Part shown: one piece after another, positions 1 to 14,400 of the stretch
Layout: each line of letters begins with the position of its first letter
Numbering within the stretch: the stretch's first letter is position 1
Position numbers and translations under genes: made by a program
The notes under the pieces: model-generated
What the model was told of the DNA's origin: nothing
What the model saw: only the letters and a program-made list of their open reading frames with translations
Databases searched by the model: none
From: Chelydra serpentina
Taxonomy: Eukaryota; Chordata; Testudines; Chelydridae
Direction of reading: 5' to 3'
DNA length: 64,000 nucleotides
Assembly: GCA_037349315.1 (NCBI GenBank)
Contig: JBAIAC010000057.1
Location: 5,022,001 to 5,086,000 of the forward strand

Positions 1-1051
1 CATCTCTCTCTCTCCAACACTTACAAGCCTGATTTGTAAACTATTTCTTTAAACCTGTCTGTGTTCTGCAGATTGTACAAAACTAATCTGTTTGATAAAA
101 TGTGTACTTTGAGAAATGACATTTTCCCCACACTGACCCTTTTTTCTTTCCTTGGTCTAATTAAACTGAAGGAAAATGGTTAGGTCGGTGTAATCCCCCT
201 CGCTTTCTTCTTCTTTTTCCTTTTGCAGCCTGACTTTCTAAGTCAAATATGATTTTTTTTTCTTATGCCAATGACTGCTTGTATTAATGTTTCAAGATAT
301 TCTAACCTGCCTAGGAGACACACATCCAAGTTTGTTTTAAATAGTTTCTGTCAGCATAGCATTCCTTCACAGATACATCAGCCCTTGGTGCATTGTTTCC
401 GGCTGTATGTTTTTTACTGGAGCTAATTATTAATAGCTCTGTAGTAACCTCAAACTGCCTTCTCTTTGCAGTTTCCTAATAATTATCTTAAGCACTTATT
501 TAAAGTAGCAATTATCTTTGAGTCAACCACCAGGCTGTTGGTTCTGCATTCTGAAATATTGGTCTTGTATTTATTTGCTTTGAAGATATGATTTTAACTT
601 GTTAAGGGTTTTTTTAAAAAATTCTAGATGACTAGATTAACCTGGATTTGAGCTCTTTCAAGATCTTGTGCTAATTTTAATTTGTACAATAGGTATATAT
701 GGAATACAAGGGAAAACTTGCTTTAGCAGATACACTAATGAAAAGCTTTATCCTCTATTGTCTGTAACTTTAACACTTCCTTGTCCTTCCTGTCTAACAT
801 AGTAATTTATTCACCAATTCGTTGTCATTTTGAGCAGTCTAGTTGGAGTGGATTCTCAATTAAAAACAAACTGCACTACTTTTCATTACTGATATGAGTA
901 ATGATATACAGTTTGATAGTCATATTCAATGCTTATTGCATCAAAAGCTGTTATTTCTATTTTGAGAGGATAAGATTCAGGAATCTCAACTTTTCTTCAT
1001 ATGGTACAGATTTCACTTTCGGAAATAATGAGTCATAAAAGCAAATCCGTA

Positions 1052-1443
1052 CAGTAGAACCTCAGTTACGAATACCTCGGGAATGGAGGTTGTTCGTAAC
1101 TCTGCACAAAACGTTACGGTTGTTCTTTCAAAAGTTTACAGCTGAACATTGACTTGTCAGCTTTGAAACCTTACTATGCAGAAGAAAAATGCTGCTTTTA
1201 ACCATTTTGATTTAAGTGAAACAAGCACAGAAACAGCTCCCTTACTTTGTCAAATCTTTTTTAAACTTTCCCTTTATTTTTATAGTAGTTTACGTTTAAC
1301 ACAGTATTATACAGTATTTGTGGGGGGGGGGGGGGGCGGTTTTGTCTCTGCTGTTGTCTGATTGCATACTTCCAGTTACAAATGAGGTGTGTGGTTGACC
1401 GGTCAGCTCATAACTGTGGTGTTCATAACGTTGAGGTTCTAAT
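1052..1443. mobile_element. Tc1/mariner (Tigger-like) MITE
   Basis: The ends are imperfect inverted repeats: CAGTAGAACCTCAGTTACGA at the left and, on the other strand at the right end, TTAGAACCTCAACGTTATGA. A TA precedes the left end. The interior codes for nothing recognisable and contains a G16 run (1321-1336). Terminal CAGT with a TA target suits the Tigger/pogo group, but the family name is inference. Confidence 0.5.
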
Positions 1444-2090
1444 GCATTTCATGTGGCAGTAGTAATTTTAAAAGGATACTTCCAAGATATTAATCTATTC
1501 TTTGAATAAAACTCAGGGGGAGGGTGTTAAAAATTTGTAAGTGTGTTACTTATCTTGGGTGTATTACTTATGTTGCCCTTTGCTTACTTTCAGAATTTTG
1601 CTGAGGTTGGACAGTCTAATTAGATTGTCAGTTTCACTTTGTTATAATCACTTTAACTTTCTTATTCTCATGCACAAAAACAATGCTGCAGTGTTTTAAT
1701 TAAACGATTTTCATTAATGATAAACCATGAAAACATTTCTGGTTTGATTTTAGTGTGTGTGAGAACTTTTTACAATTTGTTTTTTGTTTTTTTGTTTAAA
1801 GCCATATTTTGGTTGTAGGCTAATGCATAGTATTCTGTAAGGCTTAGTCAGCATTAGATAAAGCAATTTAGTAATATCCATATAGGTTGTAGAAATATTT
1901 TCCTAGTGGATGGTTTTTGTTTTTTCTTGGTTTTATTTTGCTTTTCTGTTTCTTGCTGTTTGTAATTCACTGTGGTATTAAATGGATTTGAATGCAAATC
2001 ATCTTTGAAGCATAAGCTTGAATAACTGTTGGTTTTGCCTTTTGAGTGAATTGCATCATGAGTTTGGGGGAAAGTCCCGGTCCTGTCTTA

Positions 2091-2336
2091 GGGCAGGTCT
2101 ACACTACCCGCCGGATCCTAGCGATCGATCTATCGAGGGTTGATTTATCACGTCTAGTCTAGACACAATGAATAGATCCCCGAGCGCGCTCGGTACTCCA
2201 CCGCCACGAAAGGCGCAATCGGAGTCAAAGGGGGAGCGGCAGCAGTCAACTCAGCGCACTGAAGATGCTGCGGTAAGTTGATCTAAGTATGCCGACTTCA
2301 GCTATACTTATAGTTGAAGTTGCATATCTTAGATCG

Positions 2337-2389
<53 letters not shown>

Positions 2390-2399
2390 AGACCAGAGC
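2091..2399. mobile_element. PIF/Harbinger-like MITE, older copy
   Basis: The element starts GGGCAGGTCTACACT, ends with the imperfect inverse GTTTAGACCAGAGC, and is flanked by TTA on both sides (2088-2090 and 2400-2402). A TWA target duplication is typical of PIF/Harbinger elements. The interior resembles the copy at 20276-20561, including the CTTCAGCT...AGTTGAAG foldback, but is more decayed. An AC repeat of about 22 units has grown near its right end. Confidence 0.6.
2341..2385. repeat. (AC)n microsatellite
   Basis: About 22 uninterrupted AC units lie inside the right end of the Harbinger-like MITE. Confidence 0.97.
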
Positions 2400-4154
2400 T
2401 TAGTGTTATTGATATGCGAGTTCAGTTACATAAGAGCATATTGCCATCTCAGGGCAGATTTCAAGGATTAACTTGTGCATTGCTAAATCTATATTTCTGT
2501 TCATGTGACAAAGCAGAGGTGCACAAATGCAGAATTCAGTTACAAGACTTGGTTTAAAATATTTTATCTCCTTTTATTTTCCTTTAAATATTTGAAGTTT
2601 TTTCATTCATAGGTGGTTTAATTATGAAAATTGGCTGCAGTTAGAATTACCAAATAACCCGCTGGTCATTTGTTTCCAGAGAAATTTTGTAACTGCCTTT
2701 GCCTTGATTTTTTACGATTATTGCAACAGTTTGTGGATACAAGCCAAATATTTATTGTTTAATCTAATTTTTGTAGGTATTTTATACCCTGTCAAACTAC
2801 CCCAACAAATTAAAAAAATTAAATGTAACCATTCACAGCACTTCTTTCAATATGTCCTGAATTTAAGAGTGTACAGTTTTAGTTGGTTTGTACTAAACTA
2901 GCCATGAATGTCCTACTGTAGGCTTATCTAACAATATTCTTTTATGAAGAGTAATTATTGTATTTGGCACAACAGGTCTAAAGCCCACCTGTAATCTCCC
3001 CCAGACCACATTCTAAACCACGTCACATAAAACTTTAAAATTACTTTGCTCCAGTCCTCCTTCAGCTTGAAGAGACAGAAATTAACCATTATATGCATTG
3101 GATCAGAAGTGAATGGGAATTGTGCCTAAGATGCCAGCTCAAAATTTTTTGCCCCATGCCTTTTCCCATTATATCACCAGACACAAATATCACTATGTAT
3201 GTTGAGATTTGGCTTTTGAAAAGCAGCACATAGTTTCTCTCCCCACAACCCACTGAATTTTTAGGAGTGGCTTTTTTTAAATGGAAACATCAAAGCAGCT
3301 TTGGATGACCCAAGAGAACATTTAGCATAACATTTAATTTCTTTGTTCATTTGGGAAGTGAGCAGTGATTCTTTTGGCATTCCTTGAAATACTTTTTATG
3401 CCTGGGGAATAACAAGTTCTGTCCTGCAGTGTTCTACATTTTCTGTAGTTCATACATGCCATCAGAATTCGAATGATGCTAGTGTGTAAACACAGCACAT
3501 CTTAAGCATTCTTTTTCTAGAGTGTTAAAGATTGTTTGTCATAAAATCTAGAGGAATCACACTTCATCCTGAGTGCCTTCTCCCCCCCCTCCCCCCCATA
3601 AAGCTATTTCTTTGCAATTAAAGTGCTCTTTAAGAGCATATTTGGGCTTGTCCGGCATTAGCCACTTCTGGCTTAAATGTTATAATTTTTTTTATTTGCA
3701 CATATAGAGCTTGATCTTTCAGTTTCTTCAAGGAGTTACTTGCATATGAAGGGTACAGGATTGGCCCAGTGTTTCAGTGGCATGTAAACCCAAGTTCGAT
3801 ACTTTTTTTTTTAACTTTGTATGGCTAGCTGCCTGTCAGTCCTATTCTTCTCCACTGTGGTTGTAATTCAGTTGCTGTATACTTTGTATATTCATTGATC
3901 ACAATTGCAAGTGTTGGCATACATCTTAAGTTTGGTCCCTTATAAAGGTACAGGTTATAAGGTATACAAGAAATAGATTCTGTATAGTTCTAAAGTCTAA
4001 CAGAATTTGCTTCCCAAACTTCAGTTCAAGAGTACCAAATGACAAGCATAGTTTTAATAAAATACAAGAAAAGGTAAGTAGGCATCTTCAGCTTACAAAA
4101 TCTCACTTCTGGCTGAAAATGCTTTAATTACTTTTGTAATCAACACATAACATC

Positions 4155-4480
4155 ATAAAGGTCATACTGGGTCAGATCAATGATCCCTCAAGCCCAGTAT
4201 CTTGTCTTCTGACAGTGGCCAATAACCGGTGCTTCAGAGGGGATGGACAGAACAATCCGTCATCGTTTCATCCATCTCCTGTCATCCATTCCCAGATTCT
4301 GGTAGTCAGAGGCTAGGGTGGCATTCCTGACCATCTTGGCTAATAGCCATTGATGGACCTATCGTCCATCAATTTATCTAATTCTTCTTTAAACCCCATT
4401 ATAGTTTTGACCTTCACAATATCCTCCTAGCAACAAGTTCCACAGGTTGACGCTGCACTGTGTGAAGAAAGTTACTTTAA
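4155..4480 (-). mobile_element. CR1 LINE 3' fragment
   Basis: Read on the minus strand this encodes the decayed C-terminus of CR1 ORF2 (a block ending in FFTQ..VNLWN) and continues into the CR1 3' region. The + strand shows the usual antisense phrases GGTCATACTGGGTCAGA and GGTGCTTCAGAGGGGATG. It is 5' truncated, as CR1 insertions usually are. Confidence 0.7.
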
Positions 4481-5351
4481 ATTGGAAGAGATTAAGAGAA
4501 TTTTCAGTTTATTTTGTGAATTTAACAGCACCTTGTGTGTAGCCAGTTAGTTTCCACTGGCGTTTGTATCTTTCACACAGCACCTGACGGGAGAGATGTT
4601 TTTAAAAATAAGAAAATGGGATTATAAAACCATAGAAATTGTCAGGTCTCAAATAGGTGCAGAACTGTAAAGTCATTTTAAAAACACATTTAACTTTAAG
4701 TTGACTGTGTTCCTTTTAAAATAGCATTAAATTAGATGGAAATTCTGGGTGAAGTTGACACTCGAGCCTTAACGCTTCCTTTTGCATGTAGCTACTTCAG
4801 AGATGGTGTGTAATCACAAAATTTGTAATTTACAGTGGTGTGGGTTAATGCAGAGTATTAGCTGCATAACAGTTTGTTTGATTTTGTTGAATTAAGTTGA
4901 TTTATAATTTTTAAAAAACAGTACTAGTGTAGATAACTCATAGTGAGTGAAAGCCAAAATAGAGATGACCTCCTGTTTGCTCACCCTGTTCTTAATTATT
5001 CTAGTAAGTTTGCAAGCCTTTTAGATCTGATAAAGTATTGGTCTTTTAATTCTTCAGTGGACATCATAATTGTCCTTTTGGACTAAACATCCAACAGAAC
5101 TATAGTGTGTGCATTCCAATAATAAAAGGGAGCGAGTAATTTCTTGCCAACCTTCAGATCTTTAAACTATGTTGGAGTCTCTTTTTGGAGCGAACAGGTA
5201 GTTTCACACACTGTTGTGTGAACTTGATAGTCTTGTCTTGTTTGGAGAGTTTTGCAAAGTGATTCAAAAAGTTCTAGAGTTTTTCCTGAATCTAGTGTCT
5301 CCTCCATCTCTACTAATGGTTGTTTTTTTTCCCCCCCACCTCCTCCCCCAG

Positions 5352-5464
5352 TTATCACCATGTCCACAGATGGTGGCTTTGGCGCCGCTGGCAGTAGTGA
5401 TGCTCAGCAAAGTCTGCAGTCTTTCTGGCCTCGGGTCATGGAGGAGATCCGAAATCTAACAGTG
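5352..5464 (+). CDS. NFYC: NFYC coding exon 1 (residues 1-35)
   Basis: A long T/C tract and CAG at 5349-5351 precede 8 untranslated bases, then ATG at 5360. The encoded protein begins [20 protein letters not shown] and ends EEIRNLTV. The donor GTAAGA starts at 5465. The start is set by homology to the known NF-YC N-terminus and by the acceptor just upstream. This part is a short acidic and Gln-containing tail before the histone fold. Confidence 0.96.
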
Positions 5465-8400
5465 GTAAGAGAGTGTCCTTTGATAATGTGATTAAAACCT
5501 TAAGAAAATGTGTAGTACAACAGGAGTTACCTGTTACTTCAGTGTCTTATAGCAAAATATTTGCAAAAGCCATTTGGCCAAATACTCCTTTCAGATATGT
5601 ACAGATAATTTCCTTTGGAGTCAACAGTGGAAATTGTGCATAAGTATCTCAAGGCAGGACTTGGCCCCATGCATGGTTCATCACTGCAAGAAGCTTCCTA
5701 GCCCAGCTGTGGGGTTAGAAAATTATCATTATGTAGCTGAACTGTATTTTGATTTGTATAAATGTACATTTTAATCAAAATTTAGGATGTAGCTCAGCAA
5801 TAATGAAATCAAATTTACATATTTCATAGTTTATGGAGACACAATAGTCATCCATTATAAATATTTTTCCAAATTAAACCAAAACCTTTTAGGGGAGAGA
5901 GAGAATGGAATCAAAGACTGATTGATTAATATGGAGAGTTGTAACTTAATTTCCAAGAAGTTTTCAGAGATATTAAAAACCTTTGGGAAAAAAACAGTTT
6001 TGAAATAAATGTAGATCAGTGGTTGTGGATTCTATCAGGATACTGCCTGCCTTTGATTAAGTGAAGGTCAAGTGATTGGGAATATGTGTTATAGAATGTA
6101 CCTACTACTGTTTGAATTCCATAACGTAAAATGGTGACAGTGCTTCTACATTTGTGTACACTTTTGCTCCATAGTTGCCACATTCTAGCAAACAATTTAT
6201 AACATTGTTAAGATGTTTCCCAGAATTAAGGCAAACCTGTAGATGGAAGATTGATATTTTTTTTTTTTTTATTATTATTTTCTGTTTCCAGAATGGGGCT
6301 TACATTTTGTCATATCATTTTATTTGAAACTTGCTTGCTGACTTGGTACGTTCAAAAATTCAGATTTTATATCTTAAGTTTCACTAGTAGCAACACTTAC
6401 AGCTGTAGTGCCAGGGCTAAAAAAAAATGTCTGTTGCAAAGTACATCTGGGGGGATCAGGGCTAGGTGTTTCCCCAATATTTACTCAGTGGAAATCCATT
6501 AGCTTCTTCATCTGATTACACCACTTTGAAGCAGACTGGTAGTAGGGCCTCTGCCTTTCCCCTACCAGTCTTCCTGCACGGTTGTGAAATCACTGAGGAA
6601 GAAGTATACTTGTGCAATATTATTGGTTAGAATTTAAATGCACAAATTTCAGGATATTTAGTTATGGCTTCTACAGTAATTACTTGTTTTACAATATTCA
6701 GAGTTATCTAGACCAGTTTAATCTATGATATATGTACACACTTATCACTTTGATATCTAAGCACCAATATCAAGGTGATAGGCAGTTTAGGGCTCAGTAT
6801 ACCCACGCTTGTGCTTGTACATAGCTAGACCAGTGCATCTTGGTGTGTTATCTTCTATTTTTCAAATAAAATGTGTTCATGATTTTCTATCCTACATTAT
6901 TATAGAAGCCTATTCCTATTGAAGTTAGCAGGTATTATAGATGTGATTCTGAGGGTGGGATTTTGATAAACGTTCCTTTCAAAGGGATTATACCCACTTT
7001 AAGAACTAATTTGGCAAGTGTGAAGTTTTAAAAATAACCTGAACACAAAGTGCACAGTATTTAACTAACAAACACACACACACAAACCCTACACTATAAA
7101 ATTTCACCTATAAGCTGAGAATGAACAATAAAGATTTCACTGCCCAAATTTTTTCCACTTAAAAGATAAGCTTCTGAGAATAAGGGCGTATAACAAAAAT
7201 GCCTTTTCAAGAGCAAGTGACCTCTCTACTACGATATTACAATAGTCTGTCCTAAATGCAGACTTTTCTGGTTTTAATTTAAATTAGCTGGAAACAAAAG
7301 GGCTCAGTTTGAAGATAGTCCATTTGAAATGAAGAACCCTATTCTGATACAGTAGTCTAAAGATAAGCTTCCCCTTTCAGCATGTTATACAGTCTCAGCT
7401 CAAGAAACAGATGTAGCAATCTGTATGCAGAGACCAGAATTAATTACCGTACTTTGATCCCTTAGTGCACTGAGCTCTTATGTGCAAGAGCTATAGTTTG
7501 TCTTCATCTGCATGTGGTAAGGGTTTATTCTACAGCTCACCTAGTATGGGCAATTTAATTTCTAATACTGCTGTCATGTGAATCTATTTATTGCATTGCA
7601 AGTTAGAGAAATGTTGAATGCTGAATTGTAAGCTTCTGCCTGAATGAAAATTTTAATAAGGACTGTAGGGGGAAAACAATTATAAAACAGTCCTATCCAG
7701 CCACCCTTCATGTAGTCAGGCACTGAAATTATTATGTCTAGTAAAGCCAGCACACTGAGTGCTGCAGCATATGTGGATCAGGGCAAATTTGAGAATTCAT
7801 TTACATATATTGTGTAGTGGGGGGGTCAAAGCAGTCACCTGAGGTACAAACTGTTCTGCTTGACTGCTCTTTGAGACAATCTTTATTTCTGTTCTTGTGC
7901 TTTTTGGTGTGCACACTTTAGCTAGAATTCTGGGGAAAAGGGGAACAGTTTAGGAATGTTTTTTCCCCATAAAACACAGAGAAATGCAGCCTAATCTTGG
8001 AGAAACTGTAGAAATGATACATTACAGCTCCAGAATTAGTTAGAAGAGGCTTGGTGAAAATGTTGATGCTTAATATGGAAAAAGAAAAGGTGAAGAATTG
8101 CTCTCCTAAATCTTGCTTAGCTGGGTAGTAGCCAGACAACATGCCATGCTTCTCTTAAACCAAAATAAATGCACAATATATGCAATGTCTAATAGCCATA
8201 GTACTTATTTACAGGAATAAAATAGATTTCCCCCCTAAAAATAACCAAATGTAAGGTGGTATTCAACTGTGGCAGAACCTAGAGAAGAATTGTATCACTG
8301 TGAGATTTCCTGGAAAGGATTCACAGATCTCCTCACAAGCCATAACTAATTCAAAGATTCTAGATAATAAGGCCGGAAGGGACCACTGTGACTTATCTAG

Positions 8401-11400
8401 TTTGACCTCCCACATAACATAGACGATAGGACTTGCGTAAATTAATTCCTGTTTTGAATTAAAGCCTATCTTTTAGAAAAACAGCCAATCTTGATTTAAA
8501 TGGCCGGTGATGAAAAAGTTGTTCCAGTGGTTAATTACCCTTGCTGTTTTAAAAATAAATAAAAAATTGTACCTTATTTCCAGTCTGGATTTGTCTAGCT
8601 TCAGCTTCCAGCCATTGGATCTTGTGAGTTATATCTTTGTCTGCTAAACTGAAGAGCCTGTTGTCAAATTTGTGTTCCCCGTGTAGGTATTTGTAAACTG
8701 TGATCAAGTCACCTCTGAACCTTCTCTTTGTTAGGCTAAATAGATTGAACTCCTTCAGTCTTTATTTCTTCTAAGGCATGTTTCCTGGCTCTTTAAACTC
8801 TTTTTCCAATGTATTTACATTCTTCTTCAATTGTGGATACCAGAACTAGATACAGTTTTCAGGTAGCAGTCGCATAGTGCCAAATACAGAGGTGATACAA
8901 CTGCTCTGCTCCTGCTCGATATTCCCTTATTTATGCATGCAAAATTTGCATTAGCCCCTTCGGCCACAGCTTTGAACTGGGAGCTCATGTTCAGCTGATT
9001 ATACACCAAAGCTTCCAAGTCTTTTTTAGAATCAGTGCTTCGCAGGATAGAGTCCCCCATCTTGTGAGTATAGCCTATGTTCTTTGTTCCTATATGTGTA
9101 ACTTTACATGTGGCCCTATTAAAATGCATTTTGTTTGCTTGTGCCAAGCTTACCGAGCAACCTGGATCGCTGTGTGTCAGTCACCTGTCCTCTTCATTAT
9201 TTACCACTTCTCCAATTTTTGTATCATCTGCCAACTTTATTGGTAATGGCTTTGTTTTCTTCCGGGTTGTTGATAAAAATGTTAAATAGCGTAGGGGCCA
9301 GAACTGATCCCTGTGGGACCTTGTTGATGATGATTCTTTGTTGACATTTAGATTGAGATCTGTCACTTAAGCAGTTTTTAATCATTTAATGTGTGCCATG
9401 TTAATTTTGTATGTTATGGCATGCGGTACCAAGTCAATTAGTAGTTTTGCCAACCGCAAGAGATCAAAAATTGAGTCAAAACTCAAAATAATCATGAAAT
9501 TTGCATAATAATTTTTTTAAAAGAATAAATCATATTTTTATTTGTCTTCAAGTTTTTTTTAAAATAGCCCCTCCCATTAATGCTGAATGTGTGCTAAAAA
9601 TTCAACTGTAAATGCACTTCAAATCCGCGCACACAGAAATGCGGGCCCTGGTTTCCTTTGCACTTGATCCCCTTGATACACACTGCTCAGAGCCCTCCCT
9701 TCTCTCTTGCTTCCCACTGGCAGGTTTGTGCAGTCCTCCCTCTCCTCTTCTCCCCCCATCCCAAAACAGGCTTTCACAACCTCCTAGTTCCTAGTCATCT
9801 GGCAAACTCCAGCAGCTGCCCCCGCCCCAGTCACCAGCCTGCAGGGGAGAGGTCTTCCCCTGGCCTCTTGCCTCCATCAGCTTCCTTTTCTTGCAAGTCT
9901 GTGTAGTGGGGGGTGTGGGGGAGAAACAAGCAAGATCCATGAGGTTGAGCTTGGAGTGCGGCCTGCTGTGTCTGTTCCAGGGCCCATCTCCTGTACTGCA
10001 GGCAGCAGCTATGCTGTCTGGTGCACAGCATCCTTCGGCAGATGGAGGGGGAAACGATATAGTAGGTAACCATTCGAATGACTAGGAAAAGTGGATAAGA
10101 GGGTAAACATCAAGTGTTTGTAGTTACCTTACCCTGGAGAATAAAAATCGTTGCCTCTTACAGGAGACAGATACACCGTTTAAAGCAGAAAGGGCCAATT
10201 TTGAATTCTTCTGAACATCACTTATCTCTTACTTTTGTTTGGAATTATGCGTAGTTGAGCAGTTTACAAAGTCTCCTTTTTTTGCTCTCTGCAGAAAGAC
10301 TTCAGAGTGCAGGAACTCCCACTGGCTCGTATTAAGAAGATTATGAAACTGGATGAAGATGTGAAGGTAAATTCATATTTGGTCTTTTACGTTGTGAAAC
10401 CAAACATACAGTTATGAACCCTGTTGATGAGCACTATAGATGTAATTTCTCTGGGTCACATTGTATGTAAGAAAAACAACCTTATTGTTCTTGAAATCTG
10501 TAGAAGAATTAAAATACCCCATTAGCTATCAGAACAATTTCACAGTTGATGATATGAAAAGCCCCCTAGAAACTGGAGTGATCATTTCTTTCAAGGAGTG
10601 CTCTAAAATGATAAATATGTGCATGTCAAATGAAGTAGGCCAAGTCAGGTGCCTCATACAGCCTTCTCTATCTAGGTACTTATATGGCCCCTGTCACAGT
10701 AGTATCTGAGCGCGTCACAAAAATAAATGAGTTAACCCTGTGAGGAATGGAAGTAATATCTCCATTTTACATATAGGGAACTGAGGAACAGAGTGTTGAC
10801 TTGCTAAAGGTCAGACAGGAAGGCTGTAGGAAAGCTAGGAGTTAAATCAGGCTCTTGAGTCCCAAATCAGTTCCTTACCTACAATGTCCTCCTTCCTCCC
10901 AGCACACTAAATTCTGGAGATTATTTATTGACCTATAGAGAAGAGGTACTCAGGATGCCTTACGGAGATTAGTTGACTGCACCGTTGTGGCGGCTGCAGC
11001 TGTTAGCAGCTTGATAGGTTTCACAGTATTTTTCAGATAAATTGTTATTTAACTAGCTTGTATAGCAGAGCACGTAATTTGTACATTTTGCATTAAAAAC
11101 AAATTTCCTGACATGTCTTGAATAAAGCACTTGCAAATAACTTTCAGTCTTTTTCCAGTTCTAGTAATGACCATCTTCGGTCTCTCAGTTTTCATATCTC
11201 CTCCTTATTTCTGTGGCTTTTGCATTCACAGAACTACCAAAGCATTTAATAGAAACATAGTAACATTTTAAAAAAACCAACAACCCTACAAAGCTATTTC
11301 AAATATTAGTACAAAACATCATATTTAACATTTTATCACGGAAGTGTGACCTTTGATATTTCATACATTTTAGATCTGAACCCTTGAAACAAGCAAACTA

Positions 11401-14400
11401 AGAAATCCGTATTTATTTGACATGTGATGGAGGCAAATTGTCATCCATATGGGGATACGGGTGTGCGTAGGTCTAAGGGGAAATCTGGCACATCTACTCA
11501 TATAACAGGAAAAACAAAAAAACTTACTATAAATATCAGGGATTTTTTGTTACGTATCCAATGATCTTTTTGCCTAAAATTAGATTTTATGGGATTCCAA
11601 TTTCCAAGAGAGTTCATGGAGCCAATGACTTCCATCCTTTTCCTTGTGAATACCACCCGTAGGTTGGGAGACTTGAACATTTAGATAAGCTCTGTGGAAA
11701 AGGTGTGTTCCTTGGCTGCCTTTGTTAATGTAGACATTTTTTAAAACTTTGAACCAGATTGAATCCAAGCCTCTTGAGTCTCAGTTCAGTGCCTTGACTA
11801 AATTAATGCCAAACTCCCTGTAATGAAGGGAAAAGGGAGATGGAAAGTAAATAATATTGTTTCCGGGTGGCCATTGTTTAACAGGAAAGAGATTATCCAG
11901 GGAAATAAGCCTAATACAAAGGTAGCTAAAGTGAAACAGTTCTAATAGAAAGGGAATTAGAGCCAGATTCTGTTAAGAAAACAAAATATAGTGAGACATG
12001 ATTTTTTAAAATATTTACAATCTGTTTTTACTCTGCCTGCGTTTATTAGCATAGTATGGAAGTCACTTTGTAAATGAGTATTGAGAGCTTCTGACTGTAA
12101 GGGCCAGATTTTTAAATGAGGCCTCAACCTGGCCTCTGAATCGTTGCACAAAGTCTGCACATATAAAAATGGTTCATGTGCGAGCATAGTAGGTGATTGA
12201 CTACCCAGTTTCACACATACTGGTGCCATATGCTCCTGCAAGTTAGGGGTTTTGTGAGCATAAAATTGAAACAGGTGCTGAAAACTTGGTCCTAAAATGT
12301 TAATTATAACCTAAATTTCCACAGTACATATTATATCATCTACGATAAATTAGCCTGAAAAGTAGTGAGAGCTGCTGGAATAGATCCTTCATCAAAGTGA
12401 AAGAAGAAACTATTAAATAAATAAAATAAATTAATGGAGATATCCCAATCTCCTAGAACTGGAACGACATTGAAAGATCATCGAGTCCAGTCCCCTGCCT
12501 TCACTAGCAGGACCAAGTACTGTCCCTACAGATTTTTGCCCCATATCCCTAAATGGCCCCCTCAAGGATTGAGCTCACAACCCTGGGTTTAGCAGGCCAG
12601 TGCTCAAACCACTGAGCTATCCCTCCTCTGCGAATGGAAGCCTGTCTGTCATGTGAATTGTTAGTGGAGTTTCACTTCTGTTGTTGAAGAGTAAGATTGA
12701 CCAAAACTTTGTGTTAGCATAGGGTAAGCCAGTGAGCTATGCAAAATTTAAAATGTGATAAATTTCATATTTAATTAAATAAACTTCTCAGGAAAATTGT
12801 AACTGACCCGTATTCCTGTTACAGTGCTTGATTGAAAACTGGTAGCCCTTTGGACTTCCACATATTGCAATGAGATGGTCTTCAGATGTAATGTGGAAAT
12901 CCCCTAATCTCCCAAACTGCCATTTTATTCATCCCTGGACTATTTATCTGTTAATACGATGCCAAGCTTCTATGATAGAATCAAGTGTAGTACATTGATG
13001 AATGATTGAATGAAATGCACATTTTTTTTATTACAGATGATTAGTGCTGAAGCTCCTGTGTTGTTTGCCAAGGCTGCTCAAATATTCATAACAGAATTGA
13101 CGCTACGGGCATGGATACACACTGAAGATAATAAGCGGAGGACTCTGCAGGTAATGGAGAGCTATTTCCATGAAACCTTGAACTGCCGTGTCTGTGTTTT
13201 CTGACCCCTTTTACTTTTTAAATATGAACCTTGTGCAGCCTTAAAACTTCCTGTCAGAAGGGAGTGAGACGGGGTCCCTGACCAGAGACAGGTGATGGCT
13301 GGAGACCGGATACCTGACTAGGAACTCCTGGAGTGTACCACAGAGGAGGGGGATACAGGTGCAATACCCTGCAACTGTAACAGTGCCCCTTCAGAATATA
13401 TTATACCTGTGCAACAGAGATGAAAATGCGTTTTTCCCCTTACTTTCTTCATGGCTATTGTTGGCACTTAGATGCCAAGGTAATACATGCCCTAGAATGC
13501 CTCAGATAAGCTGAAGTGTGAGGATTGATAGCCCTTCTAATTTTTATCCTAGGTAACATCAGAAAGGGCAAATATCTCAATCATGTTGTGCTCATGTATA
13601 TGCTTTATAAGTCTAGCTTCAGTGAATTTCTCCTAATACCAAATAAGACCCTTCCTTTTTCTATAATTCGTGGAATCAGACCTAGGATTTTTAAAGACTT
13701 CTTACAGCTTTGGTCATCATACGGTCATCTATTATAGAAGCAGTTTTTAATGACAAATTACCTTGCTTGTTAGAAATACAGCTGCTTTGTCCTTGAGTGT
13801 CTTCAGAACTTGGATAAATGCTGTCCAGTAATGGTGACTTACACAATTTCACTCTTTTTTAGTTTTTTGTTTTTAAATACCTCAATCTGACACTGTACCT
13901 GAAGAGGGTAACTCCATGGTATGTATAGCTTCATCACCCCCCCGAGTCCATAAGTAGTTTGGGATGGGATTTTAGTATCCCTGGTCTCCAATGCCACCCT
14001 CTCATCTTGGTAGGCTCGCTGACTCTCTTGTGAGCTTTCCATCTTCTAATGTAGTTTGCAGTCTACCAGCTGTATCACTTTTAACTCTCTGGTCTTCACG
14101 CTTCCTCTTTATTGCCATCTTACATGTTAATTTTGATCTCTTAACATTACTTGGGATACCATTTTTCTCAAATATGCTCCTAACAACTCCTAGTTACCTC
14201 CGGCTCTCTTTCTCCTCCCCCCCGCCCCCCCCCCCCCCCCCCCCGGACTCCTTGATTATGCTCCCTTTGCAACCCTAAAATGTTCTTAAACAGTCTCCCT
14301 GATGGTACACTGTAATATTGTCACTTTTCCTTCAGGTTGTTTCTGACTATTCTAAAGAAAAATCCCCTTGTTAAAGTTTAGTGTCATAGCACTACCTCTT

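Larger units (their letters stand above)
1..5351 (+). other. NFYC: NFYC intron upstream of first coding exon
   Basis: AT-rich non-coding sequence ending in a pyrimidine tract and AG at 5350-5351. The upstream 5'UTR exons and promoter must lie before the window. It holds a Tigger-like MITE (1052-1443), a Harbinger-like MITE with an AC repeat (2091-2399) and a CR1 fragment (about 4155-4480). I see no conserved coding sequence in the rest. Confidence 0.75.
10367..13036 (+). other. NFYC: NFYC intron 2 of the coding region
   Basis: Contains a possible antisense MIR (about 10700-10900), sequence near 12100-12290 resembling a dispersed reptile repeat, and a tRNA-derived SINE (12440-12635). I saw nothing else. 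Confidence 0.85.
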